Shown piece after piece: positions 53,629 to 64,000 of a stretch of 64,000 nucleotides of DNA. The notes beneath the pieces were generated by a model. The model had not been told where the DNA came from. It saw only the letters and a list, made by a program, of their open reading frames with translations, and searched no databases. Both the position numbers and the translations under genes were made by a program. Source of the stretch: Lotus japonicus (lineage: Eukaryota; Streptophyta; Magnoliopsida; Fabales; Fabaceae); the NCBI RefSeq assembly GCF_012489685.1, contig NC_080045.1:5027001-5091000 (forward strand). Direction: 5' to 3'. Within the stretch, counting starts at the first letter, position 1. Each line of letters starts with the position of its first letter.

Positions 53629-53936
53629 TGCGCCAGCTGATCTGTCAGCTACTGGGTATGGGGTTGGACCCCATTCTTGACGCAACTCTACGAATTTTTC
53701 TGGAATTCGTAGAAGAAATGGGTGAGCTCTTCCGGGCAGAGGCGGAGATTACTAAGGAGATTGTAGCTTACGAGACACATCTGGAGCTTCTTGAAGATGA
53801 AGCAGCGAAAGAGAGGGAAGAGATCAGGCAGGAGCTGGAGCGTCTGATAGTTCAGAGGAATCCTCTTGATAGGCAATTGGCAGAAATACGCCAACGTTAT
53901 GATGTAATGGGGAGAAATCCTCCTTTTTTAATGTAA
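53629..53936 (+). CDS. Small antisense coiled-coil ORF in SIRE C, hypothetical
   Basis: The frame is open from 53562 to the stop at 53936. The first in-frame ATG is 53629 (MRQLICQLLGMGLDPILDAT), giving 102 residues. A better-placed ATG at 53552 is out of frame and ends after eight codons, so a one-base shift may have cut off an original start. Residues 25-85 are rich in Glu, Arg and Leu with heptad spacing, predicting a coiled coil (EEMGELFRAEAEITKEI, REEIRQELERLI). It runs opposite to the element's own genes and lies between the third ORF and the 3' LTR. No family recognised. Its complement has only a Phe/Leu-rich chance frame. It could be a captured cellular fragment. Confidence 0.4.
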
Positions 53937-54014
53937 TAAGAATATTAATGAATAAAAAGATGATTGTTGAAAGAGAGTTTAGTATAAGTATGAGAATGAA
54001 AACTAATAACTTGC

Positions 54015-54017
<3 letters not shown>

Positions 54018-54045
<28 letters not shown>

Positions 54046-54046
54046 G
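54018..54046. repeat. AT microsatellite
   Basis: (AT)n interrupted by two G, in SIRE C just downstream of the third ORF. Confidence 0.85.
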
Positions 54047-54066
54047 AAAGGAAGTTAAAAAAACAA

Positions 54067-56690
54067 GAAAAATAGAATAATCCTAAGAAGATGTCTTCTT
54101 CAGAAGTTCCAGAAGCATTTCCTTGATCTCCTCATTTGATTTCTGAATAGCATAAGTGACTGAGTCTTGATGATCCAAGCGAGCCTCGAAGACTTGTTGC
54201 CGAGCCTGAATATTGGCCAAGTTGCTTAAATTCCAGAGGGGGCTGGAGCAGATGGACTAACAGTTGTAGCAGATGTAGAACCGCCAGCTTCAAATTCCAA
54301 CTGAAGGGCCTTGCCTTTCCCCAAATCATCCTTAAGTAGAGTTGCCAAGCGAGTGCTTTCAACTCTTACAACATCTTCATAGACAGCTTCTATCTGAAGA
54401 ATTTCTGCCATTTCATCCTCATATACAACTTGAAGGGCAGCAGCTGTCTCTTCTTCTCTTCGACGAAGGTCTTCCAGAGCTAACTCTCTCAATCTTGCAA
54501 CTTGAAGTGCTTGGTATTCAGCAGCAGCTTGCTGAGAGGCAAGCCTTTCTTTTGCACTCTTGACTCGTTGACTCTTTTCAAAGTCCGAATAAGCAAGCAA
54601 GTCTTCCAGCTGAATTCTCAACCAGTGCTCAAAGTTCTCCCATAGAGTGTTAACCCAGTTTGGATTTGAGCTAGACTTAGTGGCCGCATATAGATTGCGG
54701 ATTTTAGTGTTGCCTTCAACACTTAACCAATTGAGAAACTCAAGAAGGTTGTTTGGGTCTGGTAGGTGATGGAAAATCAGAGCTTGGTTGGATGGGGTGC
54801 GGGTGAGATTGGAGCTTGATGCTTCAGAAGTTCCTGGAATAGAAGCATTATCAAGGACCATCTGATCAGAGATAGGCTGATCAGAAGCAGATTGAATAGG
54901 TGGAGTTTCTGGTTGGGAAAAGACAAAGTCCCTGGACGTAACCGGAGAGTATTGTCGGAGGGTGACATCAGAGGGTTCTGATGTGGTTGGTTCAGCACTT
55001 GTGGTTGGAAAAGCAATAGAAAGAGGAATAGGTTCAGCTTGGGATTGAATGAATGTGGGATTGTCAGATTCATTTGGAGCAAGTTGTGGATAGGTAAGGT
55101 GGATGATTGGTGGAGTTGGTGCAGTGGAAAACTGAAGGATTCAATCTAATATATCTTGTTTGGGAGGTTGAGGAATTTGTTCTTCAACGGAAGTAGTAGT
55201 GATTGTGGTGATTGTGGTGACGGTTGGTTGAGGAAGAAGAGGTACGGTTAATGAGACAAGAGGAGTGGTAAGAGGAATTGAAGTTGGAGGAAGTAAGTGG
55301 GAGGAGGTAGAGGATGAGTTTCATCAATGGAAGTAAGTGCAAGAGAAACCGTGGCAGAAGTAGACTTACTTGCATGCCGAGCAGATCCTCTGGTTGATCT
55401 TGGAGCAGGATTCTGATTCTTAGCAGTGGAGGCAGAGTCCTTCTTTGTCTTCTTCTTCTTAGCCTTCTGATCTCCTTCAGAAGTTTCCGTCACTTGCTTC
55501 CTTTTTCTTGGAGCTTCAGCATCTGATGTCTCACGAAGATTTCTGATGAAGACCTCTGGATCTACATCAACGCCTTCTTTTCTTAGGCCATTCAGATATT
55601 CCACAATGGCTTTTGGTGAATCCTCCTTGGACCAGAGTGGGTTACCATCAACGTAGATTCGTTTTAGAGCTAACTCATCAACGGATTCTTTGACTAGAGC
55701 CACAATGACTTGTTCAATCAGCTTCATATTGTAGAGAGTTTTGGCATTAATTGCTTCTCTAGTTTCCACAGTCAGATCCTCTGTGCAGTTGGAGTCCTTC
55801 AAGAATTGAACCAGCCCATTCTCTATGAAAATATCAGAGAGCATCCTTTCGAAAGGAATGTACTTGATAGATGCTCTGTCAGAAGTGGTTGTGGTTCTAG
55901 ATTTCTTCACGGCATCCTTGAGATATTGAAAGAGAAAGTAGGGTAAGCAGAGCTTGACCTGTTTATCCAAACAGAAGAGCATGCATTTCTGGGTCGTATT
56001 CATGTAGTCTAGAGAGTTGGAGGTGGGTCTTGGATTGATGCAAATCAGAATGATCTTGTGCCATACTCTCATGTTGGCAGAGAAATCCTTAGGCTTTCCT
56101 TCGGATTTGGAGGAGACTTTCTTACCGAAGAGGTGAGGGTTGACAAAATCATGGACCAATCTTATTTGATTGTCAACGTTGGTGAAGCGTTTCCCTCTTT
56201 TGTTCTCCATACCCAGAAGCTTGGCGATGGAGATTTCTGTGATGACAATCTTCTGCCCAAGAACGTTTGATGTGACTTGAACATCAGTGCAGGTAGCCTT
56301 TCTCCAGAACTCTTTGACCAATTTAACGTAAACTGGCCCAGGAAGACGATTGAAATAACTTTCCCAACCCTGAGCAGCAACCTCAGCCTTCAAATCGACG
56401 CCATTCACTTTGAGATTATCTAAGTCAACCCTTGGTTCACAAAGTACTGTCAGCTCATTTTAAGTAAGAACACATGTGACTGGAGTCTCTTCCAAAGCAG
56501 CAACCCTTGCTTCTTCAATTTCAGGCTTTCTGGGTACGGCCTGAGACGATGATGAAGATCCTCCCGCATGAAGATGAGGAATAACCGGACCATCAAAAGT
56601 ATCCTCCATACTCTTGGCCCTAGCCTCTTGATAAAAGGAGTTGAGATAGTTCAAGGCGGCTGTTTGCTTGTTTCTGTTTCATGAGGCCAT
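54067..56690 (-). pseudogene. SIRE C third ORF (env-like position, putative plant transposon protein)
   Basis: The likely ATG is at 56690, but codon 4 is TGA and another stop lies at 56460. In the same frame the main domain follows (56400-55600: GWESYFNRLPGPVYVKLVKEFW, IAKLLGMENKRGKRF, VWHKIILICINPRPTS). It matches the putative plant transposon protein family also found in copia D. Basic segments (PRKRKQVTE, KKKKTKKD) and a Ser/Thr/Pro-rich stretch come next. A frameshift near 55300 leads into the C-terminal part (54861-54226), with a coiled coil (LRELALEDLRRREEETAAAL) and a final short frame to about 54067. No membrane span is visible. It is broken by two stops and at least two frameshifts. 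Confidence 0.7.
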
Positions 56691-57131
56691 AGTAGGTGTT
56701 GAAGGTTTGGGCAATTTGGGTAATCGGAGAAAGAGAGAGAGAAGAAAAACTCTTAAGGAATTGAAGATATGTGTGAGTGAGAGAAGTGATGGAAAACGTG
56801 TGTGAGAACGTGGGTAAATAGTGATTTTCAAAAGTGACCGCTGAGTAGTTGAGAAATAAAAGGCAAAAGTAAAAAATCAACGGTTAGAAATTAATGTGAC
56901 AATATTACACAATAAATACTGATAATACGCGGTGGAGAATTAAGCAGATGTGATCATTACAACATAAATTCCCAAAGGCACAAGGAACAAGGTATCAGAA
57001 TAAATCTGACACGCGTTTAATGTCTTATCACATAAGGAATACCAATGGGTACCCATCTACTGATTAAGTGACCTTCTGAACTAGACAACTTCTGATAAGG
57101 AAGCATCATAGTCAGAGGTTCTGAGCTATCT
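56691..57131 (-). other. SIRE C spacer between pol and the third ORF
   Basis: Non-coding. Contains CT/GA-rich DNA that is probably the leader of the third ORF. No other gene was seen. Confidence 0.5.
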
Positions 57132-58440
57132 TCATGCTGGAAAAAAGTCCATATTCAGATTTTTCAGAATAAACTTAAATCTATCCTCTGCTAAGGGCTT
57201 TGTGAAGATATATGCCCATTGATGGTCAATATCCACAAACTTCAGAAGAAGTACGCCCTTCTGAACATAATCTCTAATAAAATGATACTTTACCTCAATG
57301 TGCTTGGCCCTTGAGTGTAAGATAGGATTCTTACTTAGAGAGATAGCAGCAGTGTTGTCACAATAAATTGGAATATTGCTCTCAAAGATTTGATAATCTT
57401 CCAGTTGATGTTTCATCCAGAGCATCTGAGTACTACAAATAGCAGCTGAGATGTATTCTGCCTCTGCAGTAGATAAAGCAATTGTAGATTGCCTCTTGCT
57501 TTCCCATGAGACTAAGTTACTTCCCAGAAATTGACAATTTCCAGAAGTACTTTTCCTTTCAGTTCTATCTCCAGCATAGTCAGCATCGCAATAACCTGAA
57601 AGCTTATACTTTGATGTCTTTTTATACATCAAGCTTAGGTTAGTAGAACCTTTCAGATATTTGAGAATTCTCTTAACAACAGTTAAGTGAGTTTCTCTAG
57701 GATCTGATTGGAAACGAGCACATAAATGAACGCTGAAAAGAATATCTCGCCTGGATGCAGCCAGATAGAGAAGAGAGCCTATCATACCACGATAGAGCTT
57801 CTGACAAACCTTTGAGCTTGTGTCTTCTATCTCCATAATGCATGTAGGATGCATTGGCGTCTTAGCAGGAGTACATTCTGACATGTTAAACTTCTTCAGA
57901 AGTTCTTTGGTATATTTGCTCTAATGAATGCACGTTGCATCTGGTTGTTGATCTGCTTGAATTCCCAGAAAGTATTTGAGTTCTCCCATCATACTCATTT
58001 CAAATTCAACCTGCATTAACATTGAAAATTCCTTGCAAAAAGAGGGATTAGCATAACCAAATATAATATCATCAACATAGATTTGCACAATCAGAATATC
58101 TTTATTGTAAGTTTTGCAAAAGAGAGTTGTATCCACTTTACCCCTTACGAAAAAATTTTCCAGAAGGAAAGTACTGAGTCTCTCATACCATGCTCTTGGA
58201 GCTTGCTTGAGACAATAGATAGATTTCTTTAATTTGAAGACATGGTCAGGATGTTGAGCGTCTTCAAATCCAGGGGGTTGATTTACATACACTTCTTCAG
58301 AAATGCACCCGTTGAGAAACGCACTCTTGACATCCATTTGATGAAGAACAATGTTGTGATTCACAGGGAATGAAATCAATACCCTTATAGCTTCTAACCT
58401 TGCTACCGGAGCTAAGGTCTCAGTGTAATTTATGCCTTCT
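57132..58440 (-). pseudogene. SIRE C pol, 3' part: reverse transcriptase and RNase H
   Basis: Reverse transcriptase: [30 protein letters not shown] and QIYVDDIIFGYA at 58379-57921, ending in a stop at 57921. The same protein continues from 57884 in another frame, through YLAASRRDILFSV to RNase H (GYCDADYAGDRTERKSTSG, then ALSTAEAEYISAA, YCDNTAAISLSKNP and YIFTKPLAEDRF) and a stop at 57132. The N-terminal part of reverse transcriptase (58500-58380) is frameshifted. Catalytic motifs survive. Confidence 0.85.
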
Positions 58441-58989
58441 TGCCTTGTTTCTGACTACTTCTCCCTTCTCATTGAGTTTGTTTCTGAAAACCCACTTGGT
58501 TCCAATGATATGAGTATCCTTGGGTTTCTTCACAAGATTCCAAACGTCATTTTTGGTGAATTGATTCAGTTCTTCTTTCATAGCTAGAATCCAGTCTTTA
58601 TCTTGAAGGGCTTGATCAATGGAAGTTGGCTCGATCAGAGAGACTAAACCCTTTAGGATTAAGAGAGTCTCTTTAGAAGGTTTGAAAGCAGATCAGGTTC
58701 TGAATGGTTCATCTTTGTTTCCCAGAATCAATTCTTCAAGGTGAGAAGCTATCACTCGGCTTTTCTTCTGACGTGGTGGATCAGAAGTTGTAGCAACATC
58801 TTCTGATGTATTTACTTCTGGATCAACACCCTCTGAATTATTGCCTTGATCTGAAATTGTTATGCTCATATCTGCAAACTTTTCAGCTAGCTTTGACTTA
58901 TCAGAGTCGAGTTTGTCATCAAATCTAACATGAATAGATTCTTCAATAGTTCTAGATTCAATGTTACAGACTCTAAAACCTTTAGAATG
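58441..58989 (-). pseudogene. SIRE C linker between integrase and reverse transcriptase
   Basis: Frames are broken, but the minus strand still reads a Ser/Glu-rich linker (HVRFDDKLDSDKSKLAEK near 58930, SHLEELILG near 58730) that is also kept as a scrap in SIRE B. Reverse transcriptase N-terminal words, such as KNDVWNLVKKP, lie near 58550. Confidence 0.65.
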
Positions 58990-59745
58990 TTAAGAATATC
59001 CTAGCAGATAACATCTCAGAGACTTAGAATCAAACTTATGCAATCCATCCTTAGTATTAAATATATAGCAAATGCAACCAAAAGGATGAAAGTAAGAAAT
59101 GTTGGGCTTTGTATTCTTCCACAATTCATAAGGAGTCTTATTCAGAATTGGTCTTATGGAGATTTTGTTCTGAATATAACATGTTGTGTTTACTGCCTCA
59201 TCCCAGAAGTGCTTTGCCATGTCAGTTTCTTGGATCATGGTTCTCGCCATCTCTTGAAGAGTTATGTTCTTCCTTTCCACAACGCTATTCTGCTGAGGAG
59301 TTCTAGGACAAGAGAAATCATGTGATATCCCGTAGGTATCAAAGATGTTCTCAAACTCCTCATTCTTAAACTCTCCACCATGATCACTTCTAACATGGAC
59401 AATTCTGCAACCCTTCTCGTTTTGCACTTGGGCAACAAAGGTAGAGAACACAGAATGCGACTCATCCTTGCGTCTTAAGAATTTTACCCATGTCCAATGA
59501 CTATAGTCGTCAACGATGACCATCCCATATTTCTTTCCACCTATAGACTCAGTTTTCACCGGTTCAAGTAGGTCAATATGCAGAAGTTCCAACGGCCTTG
59601 AGGTGGAAACATCATTCTTTGCCTTGAAAGGGACTTTTGTAAATTTTCCTTTCTGACATGCTTCACAAAGAGCATCTGAAGAATACTTCAAAGTGGGTAA
59701 GCCTCTGACAAGGTCAAGCTTACTTAGCTGAGAAATTTTTCTCAT
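58990..59745 (-). pseudogene. SIRE C integrase
   Basis: Open for 251 codons. A zinc segment end (LCEACQKGKFTKVPFK) is followed by the core HIDLLEPV (first Asp), VRSDHGGEF (second Asp) and PQQNSVVERKN (Glu), so the DDE triad is present. LEPV replaces the usual LFGPV, and the start of the HHCC finger is cut off by a stop near 59770. It is part of a broken polyprotein. Confidence 0.85.
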
Positions 59746-59869
59746 GCTAGCATGCCCTAACAGTCTATGTCATACCCATTGCTCCTAATTAACAGAAAGA
59801 AGGCTCTTTACTTTATGAGTTTCCAACTCAGATAATCTGATCTTGTAGATGTTGTTCCGCCTCTTGCTG

Positions 59870-60211
59870 TTAAACAAATAGAACAGAGCCATCGATCTGA
59901 CTTACAGCCCTGCAAGACTTTTGATTGAAAATAATGTCATAACCCTTGTCAGCTAATTGACTTATTGACAATAAATTATGCATTAAACCGTCAACTAATA
60001 AAATATTATCAATGCATGGACCCTTACCAAAACCTATGGTTCTAGAACCAATAGTTTTACCCTTCTCGTAGCCTCCAAAACCAACTTCACCTCCAAGCTT
60101 AAGTTTTTGGTCTTGGAACATACGCTTTTCTCCCGTCATGTGACGCCAGCATCCACTGTCCAGATACCATGATTGGAGTCTCAGTGGAGCTATCAAGGAT
60201 ATCTGCAACAT
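59870..60211 (-). pseudogene. SIRE C protease region
   Basis: WYLDSGCWRHMTGEK carries the Asp-Ser-Gly active site of copia proteases. ILLVDGLMHNLLSISQLADK follows, the usual downstream block. It overlaps the end of gag in a different frame, so a frameshift separates Gag from Pol here. Confidence 0.85.
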
Positions 60212-61311
60212 ATATAATCTTTTTCTTAGGTACGCACTTTCTGGGTCCTTTCTTGTTAGTTACCCCAGAAGTTCTGACGACTTTGGGTCTTTCAACAGGA
60301 TAATGCAAAGGAATTTGAGCATGATATTTTGACATAGAAAGTGTTCCTTTCTTAATAGGTAAAGACACTTCAGAAGATAAGGGTTCAGGTATTATGGTAC
60401 CAAAAGGAACAAAATGTTCATAAATATATTTATGTTTAGGCATAGGAGGCTCACTTCTACTGGGCCTAGAATAGCCAATACCATTCATTCCATTTCTGCT
60501 AACGCCATAAATCATTGAAGCCACTAATCTTCTATCTACGCTTTTAGCTAGGAACCTCTGAAAAGATTTTTCATATTTGGTTTCATTTTTATCATTAGAG
60601 GTACTAGATGCAATAACTTCTCCTAACTTGGAAGTTTGATTTTTAAGAACAGAGCTATAATAAACCAGATGAGCATCTGATTCAGCTTTTGACTCTGCTT
60701 CCTTGTCTTTGACAAGGGCCATGAGTCCTTCAACAACTTCACCATCAGAGTCCACTTCTTCTGAGTCTGAATCATCAAGAGTCACCATGAAACCTTTTCT
60801 AGCCTTAAAGTGTTTCTTAGGCTTCTTGTCTTTATTCAACTTAGGACAATCACTCTTGTAATGTCTTGGCTCCTTGCATTCAAAGCATGTAACTTCGTTA
60901 GGTGATGATTTGCGTTGACCAGATGAAGACTCTTGTTTTCCTTTGGCTTTTGGTGATCCTCTGAATTTGCTTTTCCTGTGCTTCCAAAGGTGATTGATCC
61001 TTTTAGAAATCAATGAAAGCTCATCTTCATCAGAACCTTCAGAAGATTCTTCTGAAACTTGTTCAGCTTGAAGTGCCTTGGCTTTCTCAGAGTTTGACTT
61101 TAGAGCTATAGATTTCTGTTTCCTCTGGATGACGTGGTCAGCACGGTCTATCTCATGACTCTTCAGAATGCTGATGAGGAGTTCTTCCAAACTCATCTTG
61201 TTGAAAGAAACTTTCGATTCTATCTTTCTAGTAATCAAATTTTTCTCCATCGACGATAGGTGGTTTAGCACTGTAGTGATCTTTTTGAGTATCGCTGGTG
61301 GTGGTCGCCAT
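60099..61311 (-). pseudogene. gag: SIRE C gag with internal deletion
   Basis: The start ATG is 61311 (MATTTSDTQKDHY...). Within 30 codons a TAG stands where element B has Trp (FDY-stop for FDFW). Right after IESFF about 160 codons of the gag domain are missing, and the sequence resumes at MSLEELLISILKSHE in another frame, open to 60099. That part keeps the CCHC knuckle (CFECKEPRHYKSDC) and the conserved KYEKSFQRFLAKSVDR segment shared with B. Confidence 0.82.
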
Positions 61312-61386
61312 TTGAGTTTTTCACACCAGAACGGATCTCTAAACACTGTTAAGTGTGGTAATCAAAACTTACGCTCTGATACCAAT

Positions 61387-62564
61387 TAAAGGTATGAAAA
61401 ACACTAGAAAGGGGGGGGGGGTTGAATAGGGTTTTGATGTTTTAAAGCTTTCCCTCTTAGATTTTAACAAATCTTTTCGGTATTGAGAACACAAAGTGCA
61501 AAAGTAAGGGATAGATAAAAGGACGCAGTGATTTTATCCTGGTTCACTTGATGAATCACTCAAGCTAATCCAGTCCACCCGTTAAGGTGATTTCTTCCTT
61601 CTTAGAATGAAGGCAATTCACTATTCAATGATCGTTACAACTGCACTAGCAACCTGACTCAGTGACTAACAATACAATGCACTAGTAATCACTAAGATAC
61701 AAAAATCTTAGTCTTCTCAAGGATACTGGCCAACTTGGTCCCTTAAGATGTCAAACTAACTGTTTCAGAAAAGGTTTGGTTTACAATAGTTAGCTTCTGA
61801 TCAAGCAAAGGTAAACACAAATAAGAACGGTGAAGAAAGATTGCTAAGAGGATATCTTGAGTATTTTCGCTTGAATATGCAATAAGTTTCTTAGTTGCTT
61901 TCTTCTGTCTTCAGCCTTTAAATACACCAAGGCTTAGGGTTGTATCCGTTGGAGGAATCCATCCGTTGGAGGGAAGTTCTGGGATTTCCAGAACCTGCTG
62001 TGGCTGAACATCATAGGTGAGGCAGTCAGAATAGTACATATGCTTTTGTATGAATGACAGTGACATGCCTTAGCCTAGTTGTCTTCTGATCTTTGGCGAC
62101 ACTTCATATTGGAACTTGTGAAGCAGGGAGATCAGAATCAGAATGAAGCTCGGATCCTCTGACCTTCAGAACTTCTAATCTTCAGAGTGTGAAGTTGCTT
62201 GGTATTGGATTCCAGCTTTCACTTGGACTTCAAAGTCTTCAAGTCTTCAGATTGTGGATGGTTCAATCAGAGTATCTGATCTTCAGAGCTTGAATCAGTC
62301 TGAGTCCCCGTCAGAGCTTCAACCTTCAGAGCATCTGAAGTATTTGCTATCGCTCAAAAGAACACAGTGATTGCAGTAGTGTTAAGTTGGCTACTCTTGG
62401 GTCTTCATGATCTGATATATATACGACTTTGAATCAGGGTCAGAGCCTGTTTATCAAAACTTAAAAAGATAAACGTTAGAGTACCATAATTGTTCATACA
62501 CAATATTAAACTTGTTATCATCAAAACATAAAGTTGTACCACCTGACCAAATCTTGGTCTTACA
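61387..62564 (-). repeat. 5' LTR of SIRE C, with primer site beside it
   Basis: 1178 bp, very close to the 3' LTR with scattered substitutions and an eleven-G tract (plus strand, about 61411-61421). The primer site ATTGGTATCAGAGCG lies at 61386-61372 on the minus strand. Confidence 0.9.
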
Positions 62565-62569
62565 CCATC

Positions 62570-63770
62570 ATGGTTTCAGTGCGAGAATTAAATACACTAT
62601 AAGCCTTGCTATTTGTTGAGTACCCCATGAGTATTCCTTCATCACTTTTGGGATCAAGCTTCCTTCTTGGTTCACGATAAGCAAGAATATGCATTTACTT
62701 CCAAATATGTGAAAGACTGAGTAGTGGAAGTTCCAGCTCTAACGGTGACCCTGTTATGAATGTAGAAAGCAGTACTCATAGCTTCAGTCCAGAACTTAAG
62801 CGGAATTTTCTTGGTATGCAACATGACCCTTGCTGACTCTTGGAGAGTTCTGTTCTTTCTTTCAACAACTCCATTCTATTGTGGTGTGATGGGGGCTGAA
62901 AATTCATGATTGATGCCTTCTGATTCACAAAACTCAGAAAATTTTGAATTCTCAAACTCTCTTCCATGGTCACTCTTGATCCTTACAATCACACAACTCT
63001 TCTTATTCTGAAGCCTCAGACAAAGATTCTTGAAGATTTCAAAGTATCTGACTTTTCTCTCATGAAATCTATCCATGTGTACCTGGAAAAATCATCAACA
63101 CAGACAAACACATACCTTTTACCTCCCAAGCTTTCAACCTGCATTGGACCCATGAGATCCATGTGTAATAGTTCCAGTACCTTTGTTGTGGTCTGATGCT
63201 GGAGCGTCTGTGGGACATCTTGGTTTGCTTTCCAATCTTGCATTCTCCACATAGCTCTCCTTCTCCTATTCTTAGTCTAGGCATACCTCTTATGGTTTCT
63301 TCAGCAACAATATTTTGCATACTCTTCAAACATCTAGAGACTTGAGCTTTTTCCTGAGGTGTCCACATATAGCAATTATCTTTTGATCTGACTTCTCTCA
63401 TAAAAACTTGGTCATCTGCTGTAGTTACAACACATCCTGTTTTGCTGAACTTCACTTCAAGGCCTTGATCACAGAGTTGGCTTATGCTAACTAGATTAGC
63501 AGTTAGACCATTAACCAGTAGGACATTGTTCAAATCTGGAGATCCTGCACTTACAAGTTTTCCTACTCCCTTGATTTTTCCTTTTGCTCCATCCCCAAAT
63601 GTGACAAAGTTGCTAGAGTGACTCCTAACATCTTTTAAATATCCCTTATTTCCTGTCATGTGCTTTGAGCAACCACTATCAAAGTACCAATCTTCCCTTG
63701 CAGAGGCTCTGAAAGACGTGTAGGCAACCCGACAAGTAATTTCACCCTTGGGCTTCCATTCCTTCTTCAT
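62570..63770 (-). pseudogene. Copia D pol, 5' part: protease and integrase
   Basis: Reading 63770 to 62570: protease DWYFDSGCSKHMTGNKGY, then VLLVNGLTANLVSISQLCDQ, a zinc segment (CGECKIGKQTKMSHR), a frameshift near 63230, integrase core LLHMDLMGPMQVESLGGKRY (first Asp) and KSDHGREFENSKF (second Asp), a stop near 62879 in the PQ.NGVVERKN region, then decaying sequence up to the linker. The triad is recognisable but the frame is broken at least three times. Confidence 0.82.
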
Positions 63771-64000
63771 CTGTGTGACCTTCGAGTTGTTTGGCCTATC
63801 TTGAGTCTGAGGATAACCATACAGCTTGAAACAGTAGGGTTTTATATGTCCATTCCTTCCACAGTAGTGACATCTCTAGGGTTCTGTTTTGAGGCTCTTG
63901 ACTTGAGACCACATGTCGAGGCACATGTCGAAGCATCGGTCTTGACACTTGATAGTTAGCAGGTTTCTTGAATTCAGATTGTTTTGCTGCAGCAACAAAA
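63771..64000 (-). pseudogene. Copia D gag C-terminus with zinc knuckle (cut by window end)
   Basis: The minus strand near 63875-63825 reads C-H-Y-C-G-R-N-G-H-I-K-P-Y-C-F, a CCHC knuckle. It is followed by KLYGYP, the usual Gag end in this lineage. The remainder lies outside the window. Confidence 0.65.

Larger units (their letters stand above)
51506..62564 (-). mobile_element. SIRE-lineage copia element C inside copia D
   Basis: LTRs 51506-52684 and 61387-62564 (about 1.18 kb), in sense direction TGTAAGACC...CATACCTTTA, are flanked by the duplication CCATC (51501-51505, 62565-62569). The primer site ATTGGTATCAGAGCG abuts the 5' LTR and the purine tract AAAATGGGGAGA abuts the 3' LTR. Gag, protease, integrase, reverse transcriptase, RNase H and a third ORF are all recognisable, with several breaks, in 11,059 bp. 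It interrupts the integrase-reverse transcriptase linker of copia D. Confidence 0.93.
46280..64000 (-). mobile_element. Copia element D (SIRE/Maximus-like), 5' end outside the window
   Basis: Minus-strand element whose 3' LTR begins the block (46280-47191). Next come a third ORF, RNase H and reverse transcriptase (to 51505), then, across SIRE C, the linker, integrase and protease (62570-63770) and a zinc knuckle near 63860. Gag start and 5' LTR lie beyond 64000. It inserted into the CACTA element. The broken frames show it is not active. Confidence 0.88.

Noticed and set aside
1..64000. Host protein-coding genes
   Set aside because: Every sizeable frame maps to a transposable element or is low complexity. 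The GRF gene and the SIRE C antisense frame are the only ones that might trace back to cellular genes.

Overview
This is a stretch of gene-poor plant nuclear DNA made almost entirely of transposable elements nested inside one another. AT-rich sequence, GT-AG introns of 75-95 nt, and Ty1/copia SIRE-lineage, Ty3/gypsy Tat, Tekay/Del-like, MuDR-type and CACTA elements all point to a flowering plant. The SIRE-type elements and the MuDR/GRF pairing suggest a legume, which is inference. No host gene could be supported.

Layout from outside to inside. Positions 1-2050 hold a gypsy-type LTR fragment, a damaged TRIM-like miniature retroelement and unassigned DNA. A CACTA (En/Spm) transposon begins at 2051 with its terminus CACTACAAGAAAA. 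Its transposase gene runs on the minus strand and is split by a copia element, A (4087-45780, 175-bp LTRs). A second copia element, D (46280 to beyond the window, minus strand), cuts the CACTA again. Inside A lie a MuDR-like transposon (MULE, 6448-39124, 9-bp target duplication) and a 4.5-kb solo LTR, E (40742-45232, duplication ATCAC). The MULE carries a broken mudrA-like transposase gene and a convergent GRF zinc-finger gene, and has been entered by a giant-LTR, apparently non-coding, LARD-like element (11349-38742, duplication GAGCT, 5.5-kb LTRs, minus strand). That element's left LTR contains an intact Tat-lineage gypsy element (16144-25678, duplication GTGAG, LTRs identical by eye). Its internal region contains a pol-deleted SIRE copia element, B (27159-32153, duplication CTTAC). 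Element D contains another SIRE element, C (51506-62564, duplication CCATC).

The only element that looks capable of coding for its own movement is the Tat element. It has one uninterrupted 1816-residue Gag-Pol frame with all catalytic residues visible, plus a spliced antisense gene with its own TATA box. All other pol genes carry stops, frameshifts or deletions. Copia A's pol reads straight across both insertion sites once the inserts are ignored, which fixes the order of events.

The least explained signals are: (1) two arrays, 8 and 7 copies, of short hairpins in the giant LTR, whose arms change together while their loops stay fixed; (2) a 135-bp segment inverted between the two LTRs of one element; (3) two near-identical introns in different phases of the MULE transposase gene; and (4) the antisense gene of the young Tat element.
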